Shown: positions 1-6,971, numbered from the stretch's first letter. The stretch: DNA of 13,745 nucleotides from an uncultured Christensenella sp. (GCA_905203645.1 CAJKWP010000032.1:1-13745); one strand, 5' to 3'. Numbers and translations are program-made. Notes: generated by a model not told the origin, from the letters alone.

Positions 1-421
1 CCCCCTGCCACTTTTTACAGCTGCGCCACCATTTTGTAAAGGCGTTTCCGCGCTTTTTCTTGGCGTAGTGCTTTCCTCGCATTTTGCTTCTGCTCACAAT
101 ATCCTCATAATCCTGCGTTTCCCTTGCCGAAGATGAAAAAATATCTTCACTTCCGAAATCTAAAAAATCCTTATTTTCTTCCATATCCACACCCAATTTA
201 TTGGCCATTAAAATACAATAATTCATCACATCCGCCAGTTCTTCACAAACATGTTGCTTATCATATTCATTATTCCATTGAAAACATTCTAACAACTCTC
301 CTGCCTCAATACTAATCGATTTAGCTAAATTTTCTGGATTATGAAATTGATCCCAATCTCTTTGTTCACAAAAGGTCTTTACTAAATTTTTTAAATCTTC
401 TACAGTTGTTTTATTGTCCAT
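1..421 (-). CDS. MazG-like nucleotide pyrophosphohydrolase, 3' end beyond the window
   Basis: Residues 1-80 resemble the all-alpha MazG / dCTP-pyrophosphatase fold, which hydrolyses NTPs or dNTPs to the monophosphate and pyrophosphate. The metal-binding EAGELLE (about 39-45) is followed by the second acidic motif EELADVMNY (about 60-68), the usual E-x2-E plus E-x2-D pattern. The ATG at 421-419 has a GGAG ribosome binding site and lies 10 bp after the stop of the nuclease-helicase gene, so the two are almost certainly co-transcribed. The frame stays open for 140 codons to the left edge. After residue 82 the usual short tail (KYPVEKxxG-like) is missing. It is replaced by a Ser/Asp-rich linker and a very basic stretch (RSKMRGKHYAKKKRGNAFTK) that I do not recognise. 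G+C rises from about one third to nearly one half (58 of 120 bases) in the last 120 bp. The MazG assignment for the N-terminal part is fairly secure; the true C-terminus cannot be seen. Confidence 0.75.
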   Translation of the reverse strand, partial: MDNKTTVEDLKNLVKTFCEQRDWDQFHNPENLAKSISIEAGELLECFQWNNEYDKQHVCEELADVMNYCILMANKLGVDMEENKDFLDFGSEDIFSSSARETQDYEDIVSRSKMRGKHYAKKKRGNAFTKWWRSCKKWQG

Positions 422-431
422 GCTATTCTCC

Positions 432-2297
432 TTATTTTAAACGAGATTTTAAATAATCAGCAAATTTTTTATCAGTACAATACACGAAACAACCTTTTTG
501 TCCTCTTGTAAGTAAAGTTCTATAGGTGTTTCTCACAATTTCATCACCAATTCTATCGGCTTCTTGTTTGTTCGATTTTTCCATGGTTTTCAAACCTTTT
601 ACGGAAGCATCTGTTTTTGCTCTAAAATGCCAGTTTGTGTAAACATTTTCATTTTGATCTACGCCAATATCATCTCCGATTATAACACCCACATAATCAA
701 ACTCAAGACCTTGAGATGTATGTATACAACCGACTTGATCAACTGAATTAGGGTCAATAGCCCAAGTAGCAGTATTCCCCAGATTCCAACTAGCATGATA
801 GTTTCCTATATTTATATCATAAACATCTGATTTATCCTTACCATCTTCAATCCAATCCCAGCAATAACCAGCAACTATTCTTGATTTATTATTTATTTTG
901 TTTTTTTCTTTTATTATATCAAACAATTCATTCGGATCATCCACAACTTTAAATTCGTAGTTGTCAAAGCCATCAAAGTTTGCGGTTTCTCTAATCTGCA
1001 ATGTATTGTCAACCCATGCTAAAAAGCCATCTGAGCCATTACATCTGAACTGAGATTTTAAATCCATTTTTACCACTTCAGCATTAAAGAGGTGGGCATA
1101 CTTATAAATTTCAGAAATACTACCAGCATCGTCTATATGTATTCTTTGGTGTTCATCAATAAAAAACACTGAAAATTTGGATGCATTAATAATTTCTTTT
1201 ATTTGGTTTTCACCCTTATTTTTAAACATTCCAGATTTTCTATTTAATCTATGTGCTTCATCACAAAGAATTACATCAAATGTGTTTGGTTGGGCATCGT
1301 AAAAGTTACCAGATCCTTTAAATAGTTCAGAAATAACCGCTTGTTTAAAATTACCTTTTAATTTTTTTGAATAAACATTTCTAGGAGCTGCATTTTTAGT
1401 TACATAAGCACATACAGCATCTCGTGAAGTCATTCTTACAAGTAAATTAATTGCTAGAACTGATTTTCCTGTACCTGGACCACCTTCGACAATCAAAACT
1501 CTTTTGTTTCCATCTTTGTATGATTTTCTTCCCATTTCAAGAGCTTTTTCGTATACAAGTTTCTGGTCGTCAATCATAAGAAATTCTTCATTTCCTTTCA
1601 ACATACTTGTTAAACAATCTTGCAATGATTTAGATGGTCTAAGCCTTCCACTATCTATCTTATATAAGGTTTCTTTGTTATCACCAAATTTTATGTGTTT
1701 TGAAATAAACTCTCTTAAAAGTTTTCCTTCACCCGATGTAAATACGGGAGCTTGTGTTGTATATACTTTATAAACCTCAGCTTCAATAGGATCTACATTT
1801 TGCATTCTCATGTAGTTATGTAAATAAGTACATGGATCAAGTTCCACATTTTCATCTTGAACAATCTTATTGTAGTCTTCAATCATCTTTTTGTAAGTAA
1901 AAGCCTGATAAGAAGGGTGGGTTGTCTCTCTTACTCCACCACCTAAAAAAGTCTTTACAATACCATCTTTATCATCGACTTCTTCGATTTTATCCCATTG
2001 TTTTAGCTCAATAATAATTGCAGCATTGTTATCTTTTTCATTTTTGCCAGAAACAATAAAATCTACACGCTTGCTAGTATATGGTATATTGAATTCAATT
2101 GCAATTCCTGAATTATCTGGTATAGCAACATCATCAATAACATCTCTCATTCGAACTAAAGAGTTGTTCCAAGATCTAATTTCATTAAGAGAAGTTTGAC
2201 CTATTTTTTCTTGATATTGATTATATAACTTTGTTACTAAAACATCTTCTCTTACATCTTCAACAAAATCTTTTTTCAATGCTTCGTATATTATCAT
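432..2297 (-). CDS. PD-(D/E)XK-like nuclease fused to DUF2075 (SF1) helicase
   Basis: A 621-residue protein of the DUF2075 / schlafen-type DNA/RNA helicase family, probably an ATP-driven nucleic-acid motor with an N-terminal nuclease. Visible motifs are: a restriction-endonuclease-like core RVDF (77-80, Asp79) and IIIELK (94-99, Glu97, Lys99); Walker A GGPGTGKS (272-279); Walker B ILCDEAH (343-349); a motif-III-like FFIDEHQR (378-385); QFRCN (416-420); HTSQGLEFD (526-534); and the arginine-finger motif YRTLLTRGQKG (592-602). No membrane segment is seen. I place the start at the ATG at 2297, not the in-frame ATG at 2345. The nearer ATG follows an AGAGGT ribosome binding site, and a TGTTATAAT extended -10 lies between the two, so a transcript from it would exclude the upstream ATG. 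Codons favour GAT, AAT, AGA and TTA, unlike the GAC/AAC/GGC/CTT usage of the resident genes, suggesting horizontal acquisition. The substrate is unknown; phage defence or DNA repair are inferences. Confidence 0.85.
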   Translation of the reverse strand: MIIYEALKKDFVEDVREDVLVTKLYNQYQEKIGQTSLNEIRSWNNSLVRMRDVIDDVAIPDNSGIAIEFNIPYTSKRVDFIVSGKNEKDNNAAIIIELKQWDKIEEVDDKDGIVKTFLGGGVRETTHPSYQAFTYKKMIEDYNKIVQDENVELDPCTYLHNYMRMQNVDPIEAEVYKVYTTQAPVFTSGEGKLLREFISKHIKFGDNKETLYKIDSGRLRPSKSLQDCLTSMLKGNEEFLMIDDQKLVYEKALEMGRKSYKDGNKRVLIVEGGPGTGKSVLAINLLVRMTSRDAVCAYVTKNAAPRNVYSKKLKGNFKQAVISELFKGSGNFYDAQPNTFDVILCDEAHRLNRKSGMFKNKGENQIKEIINASKFSVFFIDEHQRIHIDDAGSISEIYKYAHLFNAEVVKMDLKSQFRCNGSDGFLAWVDNTLQIRETANFDGFDNYEFKVVDDPNELFDIIKEKNKINNKSRIVAGYCWDWIEDGKDKSDVYDINIGNYHASWNLGNTATWAIDPNSVDQVGCIHTSQGLEFDYVGVIIGDDIGVDQNENVYTNWHFRAKTDASVKGLKTMEKSNKQEADRIGDEIVRNTYRTLLTRGQKGCFVYCTDKKFADYLKSRLK

Positions 2298-2316
2298 TAA
2301 TTTTACCTCTAAATAG

Positions 2317-2345
2317 ATTATAACATAAAAAATGAAGTTTTGCAT
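2317..2345 (-). promoter_or_regulatory. Promoter of the helicase-MazG operon
   Basis: On the minus strand a perfect TATAAT (2317-2322) is preceded by TG at the extended -10 position (2324-2325). The -35 at 17 bp spacing is weak (ATGCAA, 2340-2345). The predicted transcript starts near 2310, just ahead of the AGAGGT ribosome binding site. This supports the start codon at 2297. Confidence 0.7.
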
Positions 2346-2515
2346 AAAGAATAATAGAAAAACTAATAAATTTAATTTTTTATCAAATTTTTAAAAATTT
2401 AATATTAAATGACTGTTTATATAATTGCAGCCGCTACAAAAGTCCACAAAGTTCTAAGCCGTTTTAAAGCGTTATGGAAAGAAAAAGATTGACTGAAAAT
2501 GTGAGTTTAATACAT

Positions 2516-2550
2516 TTAGGTACATGGGGATTGGAAAATTGTGTACCTAA
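2516..2550. repeat. Perfect 9-bp inverted repeat (hairpin 1)
   Basis: TTAGGTACA (2516-2524) and TGTACCTAA (2542-2550) are exact reverse complements separated by 17 bases. It sits only 5 bp from a second hairpin. No T-tract follows on either side, so it is not a typical terminator by itself. Confidence 0.6.
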
Positions 2551-2552
2551 AT

Positions 2553-2581
2553 AAAAAATACTAGCGAAAGTGCTAGTATTT
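2553..2581 (-). terminator. Terminator-like hairpin 2, facing the helicase gene
   Basis: A perfect 10-bp stem, AAATACTAGC (2556-2565) with GCTAGTATTT (2572-2581), has a 6-base loop. Read on the minus strand the stem runs into TTTTTTATTT, the arrangement of a rho-independent terminator; on the plus strand there is no T-run. It would stop any minus-strand transcription entering the helicase operon, but no minus-strand gene is visible upstream of it. It may instead end a small RNA. Confidence 0.5.
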
Positions 2582-2708
2582 ATGGGTGGTTTTGGGCGTA
2601 TGGGCACAAGTTTGGAGTAAAGGTTCGTGTGTTGGTAAAGAAAAGAAAAATTTTTCCTTGGCATACCCTGCTATCTTTAAAAAACTTTAAAATTTCAAAT
2701 TTTGCCTA

Positions 2709-2737
2709 TTGACAGATGAGAAATGAGATGATACTAT
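2709..2737 (+). promoter_or_regulatory. Promoter of the gene at 2761
   Basis: A perfect -35 TTGACA (2709-2714) is followed after 17 bp by -10 TACTAT (2732-2737), with TG one base upstream of the -10 (extended -10). The 11 bases ending in this -35 (GCCTATTGACA, 2704-2714) recur exactly at 3854-3864. Confidence 0.8.
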
Positions 2738-2760
2738 GAATACATATAAAGGGGTAGAAA

Positions 2761-3792
2761 ATGGAATACAATGAAAGGCAAGTTTCAGAACGATGGTTGG
2801 CACAAAAATTTGAACAAAAATTAAGTGACATCGAAGCACAAAAAGTTTGCATTGCTAAATATAAACAATTTTTGGATTATGCAAAAAAAATAGACACTGA
2901 AAACATTTCAAATTTTGAACAAAATCGCCTGTTGTCTGCCTATCTTTTTTGTGCAGTTGGAAACAAAAAAGTTCACATACATGACGATTTTTCTTCATAC
3001 ACAACATCATCTCTTCAATTTCAAAAAAATGTAAACGATTTTGATTACGTTGGATTGGCAAATCGTTTGATTGGTACCAATGTTGAAAAGAAAGTTTGGC
3101 TTGACAAATTATTTTTGCTTGATTATGGCTGCTGTGAAGATTACGGCTGGTTTGAATATTTGAAAATGTGTCGCCCATACGTAAAAATTGCTTGTTCATC
3201 AAATTTTGACAACAGCAAAACGTACAGTGAACAAGACATAATACAACTTGTCAAAACCAAACAAATCTTTTTGATAGATTTGGGCTTTGAAGAAAGCGAA
3301 AAGGAAATCAATTTTGCTTATGACACCAAATACGTAAACACTCCAATCAAGAACACGTTGATACTTACAAAAGATATACGTGTTGGCGATGGCACTGTCC
3401 CTTTGGGCACAAGAATTGAATACAAAGGACGCGCAATCGCAGAAACTTATGAAAGTTACAGCAACTTGAAAACCTACAGATTCAATTACTCACTTTTGAC
3501 AACTCAAGGACGCAGATATCTTCAAAACTTCCAAAAAGAAACTCAAAACCTGTATCCAAAATTTTTATTGTCATTGTTACAGCATCTTATATCTTCCATT
3601 CCAAGCGAAATAGAAGCTCGAAATATAAAGCTTGAAAAATCAAAAATGGAAGCAGAAAATTTTATCAAGAAAAATTATGACAACTACAAAAAAATGCTTG
3701 AAGAAAAAATAACAGATTCTGAAAAAGAAGAAAAAGAAAAACTTGAAAAGTTGAAAAATTTACCTGAAGTAAAATCAAATTTTGAGTTTTAG
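2761..3792 (+). CDS. Hypothetical protein with charged coiled-coil C-terminus
   Basis: A 343-residue protein that I do not recognise. The ATG at 2761 follows an AAGGGG ribosome binding site and a strong promoter, and a terminator lies just downstream, so this is a one-gene transcription unit. No signal peptide or membrane segment is apparent, so the product is probably cytoplasmic. The first 60 residues are Lys/Gln-rich and probably helical. The centre (about 60-260) is a mixed alpha/beta stretch with two close cysteines (DYGCCEDYGW, about 121-130). A predicted beta section around 198-235 contains a VGDGTVPLGTRIEYKGR segment. From about residue 285 to 335 the sequence is almost entirely Lys/Glu-rich with heptad-like hydrophobics, consistent with a coiled coil. 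Codon use (GAC, AAC, CTT, TTG) matches the resident genes. No function can be assigned. Confidence 0.85.
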   Translation: MEYNERQVSERWLAQKFEQKLSDIEAQKVCIAKYKQFLDYAKKIDTENISNFEQNRLLSAYLFCAVGNKKVHIHDDFSSYTTSSLQFQKNVNDFDYVGLANRLIGTNVEKKVWLDKLFLLDYGCCEDYGWFEYLKMCRPYVKIACSSNFDNSKTYSEQDIIQLVKTKQIFLIDLGFEESEKEINFAYDTKYVNTPIKNTLILTKDIRVGDGTVPLGTRIEYKGRAIAETYESYSNLKTYRFNYSLLTTQGRRYLQNFQKETQNLYPKFLLSLLQHLISSIPSEIEARNIKLEKSKMEAENFIKKNYDNYKKMLEEKITDSEKEEKEKLEKLKNLPEVKSNFEF

Positions 3793-3802
3793 AATAAAAA
3801 AC

Positions 3803-3833
3803 AAAGTTGAAATGTAAAAGTTTCAACTTTTTT
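3803..3833 (+). terminator. Intrinsic terminator of the gene at 2761
   Basis: A 10-bp perfect stem, AAAGTTGAAA (3803-3812) with TTTCAACTTT (3821-3830), has an 8-base loop and runs into a T-tract through 3833, 11 bp after the stop codon. Confidence 0.85.
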
Positions 3834-3858
3834 CTATCCCCTTTTTAAAACTCGCCTA

Positions 3859-3887
3859 TTGACAACATATATTAAAAGTGTTAAAAT
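3859..3887 (+). promoter_or_regulatory. Promoter of the gene at 3913
   Basis: A perfect -35 TTGACA (3859-3864), a 17-bp spacer, and -10 TAAAAT (3882-3887) preceded by TG at the extended position (3879-3880). Because this element contains the upstream TTG codon at 3859, that codon cannot be the translation start. Confidence 0.8.
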
Positions 3888-3912
3888 TAACAACACAAAA
3901 AAGGAGCATACA

Positions 3913-4287
3913 ATGAAATATCAAACCTTGGAAAATATCAAAAATGAATTTAAAAAAACAATAACACCTCAATTGGTTCTCGACTTTCTTGCAAACTATT
4001 TCAACGAACTTTATCCTGTAAAATTTTGTGACGCTTTTTCCTGTGACAACAAGTTTGACAAAAATGACGGCCTTACAGTAAAAATGGTTTTACATAGCGA
4101 CTATTTTGAAGAATCTGTAACTGTTTATCCTTTCGACATAAAAACTTCAATCACAAACAGTCAAAATCTTGTAATCGCTTGGCGAAAATATATGAACTCA
4201 CTTTTCCCAAATTACAAACAAGCATACAAAGAATTTTTCCTTAAAAAAGAAGAAGAAAAAATCGAAAAAGCCTTGCTTGAATTTTAA
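3913..4287 (+). CDS. Hypothetical protein, 124 aa
   Basis: An unrecognised small soluble protein of 124 residues. The start is the ATG at 3913, preceded by AAGGAG at 3901-3906. An in-frame TTG at 3859 would extend the protein by 18 residues, but it lies inside the -35 element and is rejected. The sequence begins with an amphipathic helix (about 1-30), has a central section with two cysteines (KFCDAFSCDNKF, about 37-48) and probable beta strands (LTVKMVLH, ESVTVYPF), and ends in a Lys/Glu-rich helix (about 100-124). There is no signal peptide or membrane segment. It has its own promoter and terminator. Like the preceding gene it encodes a charged C-terminal helix ending in Glu-Phe or Phe-Glu-Phe, and the two promoters share an 11-bp block, hinting at related regulation but not proving a common job. 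Confidence 0.8.
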   Translation: MKYQTLENIKNEFKKTITPQLVLDFLANYFNELYPVKFCDAFSCDNKFDKNDGLTVKMVLHSDYFEESVTVYPFDIKTSITNSQNLVIAWRKYMNSLFPNYKQAYKEFFLKKEEEKIEKALLEF

Positions 4288-4309
4288 AATTTAAATAAAG
4301 TTCAAAAAT

Positions 4310-4354
4310 ACGGCAAAAAATGCAAAAAAAACGCATCTTTGCCGTGTTTTTTTT
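4310..4354 (+). terminator. Intrinsic terminator of the gene at 3913
   Basis: An outer stem ACGGCAAA (4310-4317) with TTTGCCGT (4338-4345), plus an inner ATGC/GCAT pairing, is followed by eight Ts (4347-4354). Confidence 0.85.
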
Positions 4355-4391
4355 GTATTTTTTTCATTTTAAATTTTGTATCAAATTTGTA

Positions 4392-4420
4392 TTGTGCAAA
4401 AAGTTTTTTTATGTTATAAT
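4392..4420 (+). promoter_or_regulatory. Promoter of the ABC-F gene
   Basis: A perfect TATAAT (4415-4420) with an extended -10 TG (4412-4413); the -35 TTGTGC (4392-4397) lies 17 bp upstream. The predicted leader is about 38 bases, A-rich, with no obvious attenuator hairpin or leader peptide. Confidence 0.75.
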
Positions 4421-4464
4421 CTTTCAAGATTTATACAAAAAAAAATTTAACTTAGGAGCAAAAA

Positions 4465-6036
4465 ATGTTACAAGCAGTGGGCGTAAGTTTGCAATTTGGC
4501 GGCAGAGTTCTTTTCAAAGATGTAAACTTGAAATTCAGCAAAGGAAATTGCTATGGAATAATCGGGGCAAACGGAAGTGGAAAATCCACATTTTTGAAAA
4601 TTTTGACCGGTGAACTTGAACCAAACAAGGGCGAAGTTTTGTATGACAAAAACGAAAGAATGAGTGTTTTGCAACAAAACCAAAACAAGTATGACGAGTA
4701 CACGGTTTTGGACACCGTACTTTTGGGACACAAAAAACTTTGGGATATTTCAAAGGAAAAAGATGCACTTTATGCAAAACCAGATTTTTCGGAAGAAGAC
4801 GGAATCCGCGCCGGTGAACTGGAAGCAGAATTTGCTGAACTTGGTGGTTGGGAAGCAGATGGCGAAGCCAAAAGTTTGCTTTCGTCAATCGGCATCGAAG
4901 AAAAATATTTCTATACCCTTATGTCCGACATGGACCCAAAACAAAAAGTCAAAATCTTGCTTGCACAAGCATTGTTCGGCAATCCCGATATTTTGATACT
5001 TGACGAACCAACCAACAACTTGGACTTCAAAACTTCGGTTTGGCTTGAAGAATATCTTTTGAACTTTGAAAACACGGTCATTATCGTCAGCCATAACCGT
5101 CACTTTTTGAACAAGGTTTGCACCCACATCTGCGACGTAGATTATGGTCAAATAAATATGATGCTTGGAAATTATGACTTCTGGTACGAAACAAGCCAAC
5201 TTCTTGCCCGTCAAGCCAAAGAACAAAACAAAAAAGCAGAGCAACGTGCAAAGGAACTCAAGGACTTTATCGCAAGATTTTCGGCAAATGCTTCAAAATC
5301 AAAACAAGCAACTTCACGTAAGAAAGAACTTGAAAAGTTGACAATAGAAGACTTCAAACCTTCAAATCGCAAATATCCATTCATCGACTTCAAATATGAA
5401 CAAGAAATCGGCAAAGAAATTTTGATAGTAAAAAATTTGACTTGCAAAGGATTCTTTTCAAATCTTTCATTCACCGTTCAACACGGCGACAAAATTGCAC
5501 TGCTTTCAAACAACTCACTTGCTATGACAAAACTTTTCAATGTGCTTGCAGGCTTGGAAAGTGCTGACAGCGGTGTTGTACATTGGGGTAAAACAATAAC
5601 ATACTCTTACCTTCCACAAGACAACAACAGTTACTTTGACGGCAACACTCTTTCAATAGTCGATTGGCTCAGACAATACAGCAAAGACCAAACCGAAATG
5701 TATATCCGTGGTTGGCTGGGCAGAATGTTGTTTTCGGGCGAAGAAGCACTCAAACAAGTCAAAGTCTTGTCCGGTGGCGAAAAGGTTCGCTGTATGTTTG
5801 CAAAAATGATGCTTGAAGGCGGAAACTTTTTGATGTTTGACGAACCAACAAACCACCTTGATTTGGAAAGCATCACTTCACTCAACAAGGGAATGTGCTC
5901 CTTCCGCGGTCCAATTCTCTTCACTTCTCACGACCAAGAACTTGTTGAAACGGTTGCTAATCGCATCATAGATATCAAAGACGAAAACACGATTATTGAC
6001 AAATCCGTAACCTATCAAGAATACTCGAAATTATAA
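4465..6036 (+). CDS. ABC-F family ATPase, YbiT-like
   Basis: A 523-residue soluble protein with two ABC ATPase domains in tandem and no membrane segments, as in ABC-F factors that act on the ribosome in translation or antibiotic protection. Domain 1: Walker A GANGSGKST (34-42), a degenerate signature region MSDMDPKQKVKILLAQALF (family norm LSGGE-like), Walker B ILILDEPTNNLD, and H-loop IVSHNRHF. A Lys/Ala/Glu-rich linker (about 245-300) corresponds to the P-site tRNA interaction motif. Domain 2: the Walker A is decayed (LLSNNSLAMTKLF, lacking GxxGxGK), while the signature LSGGE, Walker B FLMFDEPTNHLD and H-loop LFTSHDQE are intact. This asymmetry resembles the YbiT branch, although the lysine position here is Met. 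The ATG at 4465 follows a TAGGAG ribosome binding site. The gene has its own promoter and terminator, and codon use matches the resident genes. Whether it confers resistance cannot be told. Confidence 0.93.
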   Translation: MLQAVGVSLQFGGRVLFKDVNLKFSKGNCYGIIGANGSGKSTFLKILTGELEPNKGEVLYDKNERMSVLQQNQNKYDEYTVLDTVLLGHKKLWDISKEKDALYAKPDFSEEDGIRAGELEAEFAELGGWEADGEAKSLLSSIGIEEKYFYTLMSDMDPKQKVKILLAQALFGNPDILILDEPTNNLDFKTSVWLEEYLLNFENTVIIVSHNRHFLNKVCTHICDVDYGQINMMLGNYDFWYETSQLLARQAKEQNKKAEQRAKELKDFIARFSANASKSKQATSRKKELEKLTIEDFKPSNRKYPFIDFKYEQEIGKEILIVKNLTCKGFFSNLSFTVQHGDKIALLSNNSLAMTKLFNVLAGLESADSGVVHWGKTITYSYLPQDNNSYFDGNTLSIVDWLRQYSKDQTEMYIRGWLGRMLFSGEEALKQVKVLSGGEKVRCMFAKMMLEGGNFLMFDEPTNHLDLESITSLNKGMCSFRGPILFTSHDQELVETVANRIIDIKDENTIIDKSVTYQEYSKL

Positions 6037-6053
6037 AAAAATATAAAAAATGT

Positions 6054-6095
6054 AAAAGGCAAAATCAGAAATTCCCAATTTTGCCTTTTTTTTTT
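6054..6095 (+). terminator. Intrinsic terminator of the ABC-F gene
   Basis: A perfect 12-bp stem (6054-6065 with 6078-6089) with a 12-base loop is followed by a run of ten Ts (6086-6095). On the minus strand a shorter T-run follows the same stem, so it may also serve the convergent gene ending at 6113. Confidence 0.9.
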
Positions 6096-6112
6096 ATTTT
6101 TCAATTCAAAAA

Positions 6113-6433
6113 TCAAAATGACATTTCTTGTCCTTTTGAAATGTTCTTTTGGCTTGTTTTTCCAAGTATTTTGTTTGCAGTCTTCATAGCAACCAAAAGT
6201 TTTGCATAAACATTTGCAACAAGTCCGCCTTGACCTGAAAGTTCCTTCAAATCAACATTTTTTCCTTGATTTTCAAATTCCTTGAAAGTCTTTGCAAAAA
6301 CGGCGGTTTGCATAACGCTGATTGCCGACACAATATCCTTTGATTGTTGCTTTTTTGAAAGTTTGCTGATAACTTGATTGTTCTTCAAATTTTTTGTAAC
6401 AGTTTTTGTAAATTCATTATTTGCTTGTGACAT
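6113..6433 (-). CDS. Hypothetical small protein, 106 aa
   Basis: An unrecognised 106-residue protein. The start is the ATG at 6433, 5 bases after a strong GGAGG ribosome binding site. An in-frame GTG at 6445 overlaps that site and is rejected. A good promoter lies just upstream. The protein is Lys/Gln/Ser-rich and mostly helical. The N-terminal half is polar (NEFTKTVTKNLKNNQVISKL); the middle is mildly hydrophobic and amphipathic (IVSAISVMQTAVFAKTFKEF, about 35-54); the C-terminal third contains LVANVYAKLLVAMKTANKIL (about 71-90). Neither hydrophobic part is long or pure enough for a confident membrane span, and there is no signal peptide. It lies downstream of the NfeD gene but has its own promoter, so co-transcription is possible but not required. 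Function unknown. Confidence 0.75.
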   Translation of the reverse strand: MSQANNEFTKTVTKNLKNNQVISKLSKKQQSKDIVSAISVMQTAVFAKTFKEFENQGKNVDLKELSGQGGLVANVYAKLLVAMKTANKILGKTSQKNISKGQEMSF

Positions 6434-6455
6434 TTGTTCCTCCACTTATACAAGT

Positions 6456-6485
6456 ATTATAACCCTTTGCTGACTTTTTTGTCAA
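6456..6485 (-). promoter_or_regulatory. Promoter of the gene ending at 6113
   Basis: Minus-strand consensus -35 TTGACA (6480-6485) and consensus -10 TATAAT (6456-6461) with an 18-bp spacer. It is one of the best sigma-A matches in the window. The leader to the start codon is only about 15 bases. Confidence 0.85.
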
Positions 6486-6540
6486 AGTATTTTGCACAAA
6501 TAAAAAATGCGTTATTTGTTTGTATTTGTATTATGTGTTT

Positions 6541-6951
6541 TCATTTTACATAAACTTTGTTCTTTTTAACCTTGTATGCAACGACAAATTCCCCTGCCTT
6601 TGCATATTTTGTATGTGTAACAACCGTCCAAATTTCGTCACCGATTTTTATTTCACTTGAATTTTTGGGTGACAAATCTGACATCAAAATGTATTTTTTG
6701 CCGATAATATCTTTTTGAACCTTGTGAAAATAACGTTTTTTGACAAGGTCATCACAAAATTTTCGCAGAGCAAAAAGCAAAATGATTGAAACAACAACAA
6801 ATGCACCAACTTGAAAGTACCACTGTACGCCAATAATAGCAAGCATAAGCGAAACTATGCCAGCGGTAGAAAACCAAATTGACACCAACTCACTTGTGAA
6901 AAATTCGATAATCAAAGTAAAAACAACAATTCCTGTCCAAACCCAAATCAA
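6541..6951 (-). CDS. NfeD-family membrane protein (short form)
   Basis: A 136-residue protein with three predicted membrane helices (about 2-18, 24-41 and 45-63) followed by a small beta-rich domain. The tail pattern, GDEIWTVV (104-111) then AGEFVVAYKVKKNKVYVK (119-136), fits the OB-fold C-terminal domain of NfeD proteins. That family works at membranes, typically beside flotillin/SPFH or stomatin proteins. This is the short type without the N-terminal ClpP-like protease. No SPFH gene is visible nearby. The start is a TTG at 6951: it is 8 bases after GGAG, and an in-frame TAA stands two codons upstream, so no longer version is possible. Its promoter is back-to-back with that of the ankyrin gene. 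The family call is moderately secure; the partner is unknown. Confidence 0.8.
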   Translation of the reverse strand: MIWVWTGIVVFTLIIEFFTSELVSIWFSTAGIVSLMLAIIGVQWYFQVGAFVVVSIILLFALRKFCDDLVKKRYFHKVQKDIIGKKYILMSDLSPKNSSEIKIGDEIWTVVTHTKYAKAGEFVVAYKVKKNKVYVK

Positions 6952-6971
6952 CTTTTACGCTCCTTTTTTGT

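Larger units (their letters stand above)
2346..2760. other. 415-bp gap without a convincing gene
   Basis: No open frame here has a ribosome binding site and a credible sequence. The part nearest the helicase (2346-2420) is extremely A+T-rich; the middle (2430-2640) is richer in G+C and holds two adjacent perfect inverted repeats. A short minus-strand open stretch (about 2420-2505) lacks a start codon and encodes a hydrophobic segment containing LWTFVAAAII, which could be a gene remnant. A plus-strand ATG at about 2474 opens a 26-codon frame without a clear ribosome binding site. The right end carries the promoter of the gene at 2761. Confidence 0.55.

Noticed and set aside
2401..2505. Minus-strand open stretch coding a hydrophobic segment like a holin or short membrane peptide
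   Set aside because: No usable start codon or ribosome binding site, and a stop directly upstream; at most a gene remnant.
2464..2664. Minus-strand 66-codon open frame in the gap upstream of the helicase operon
   Set aside because: It has no good ribosome binding site, reads through both hairpins, and its composition (Pro/Ser/Thr/Phe mixture) resembles no protein family.
4320..4464. Plus-strand open frame starting in the terminator before the ABC-F gene
   Set aside because: It begins inside the hairpin of the previous terminator and spans the ABC-F promoter; its downstream half is out of frame with the real gene.
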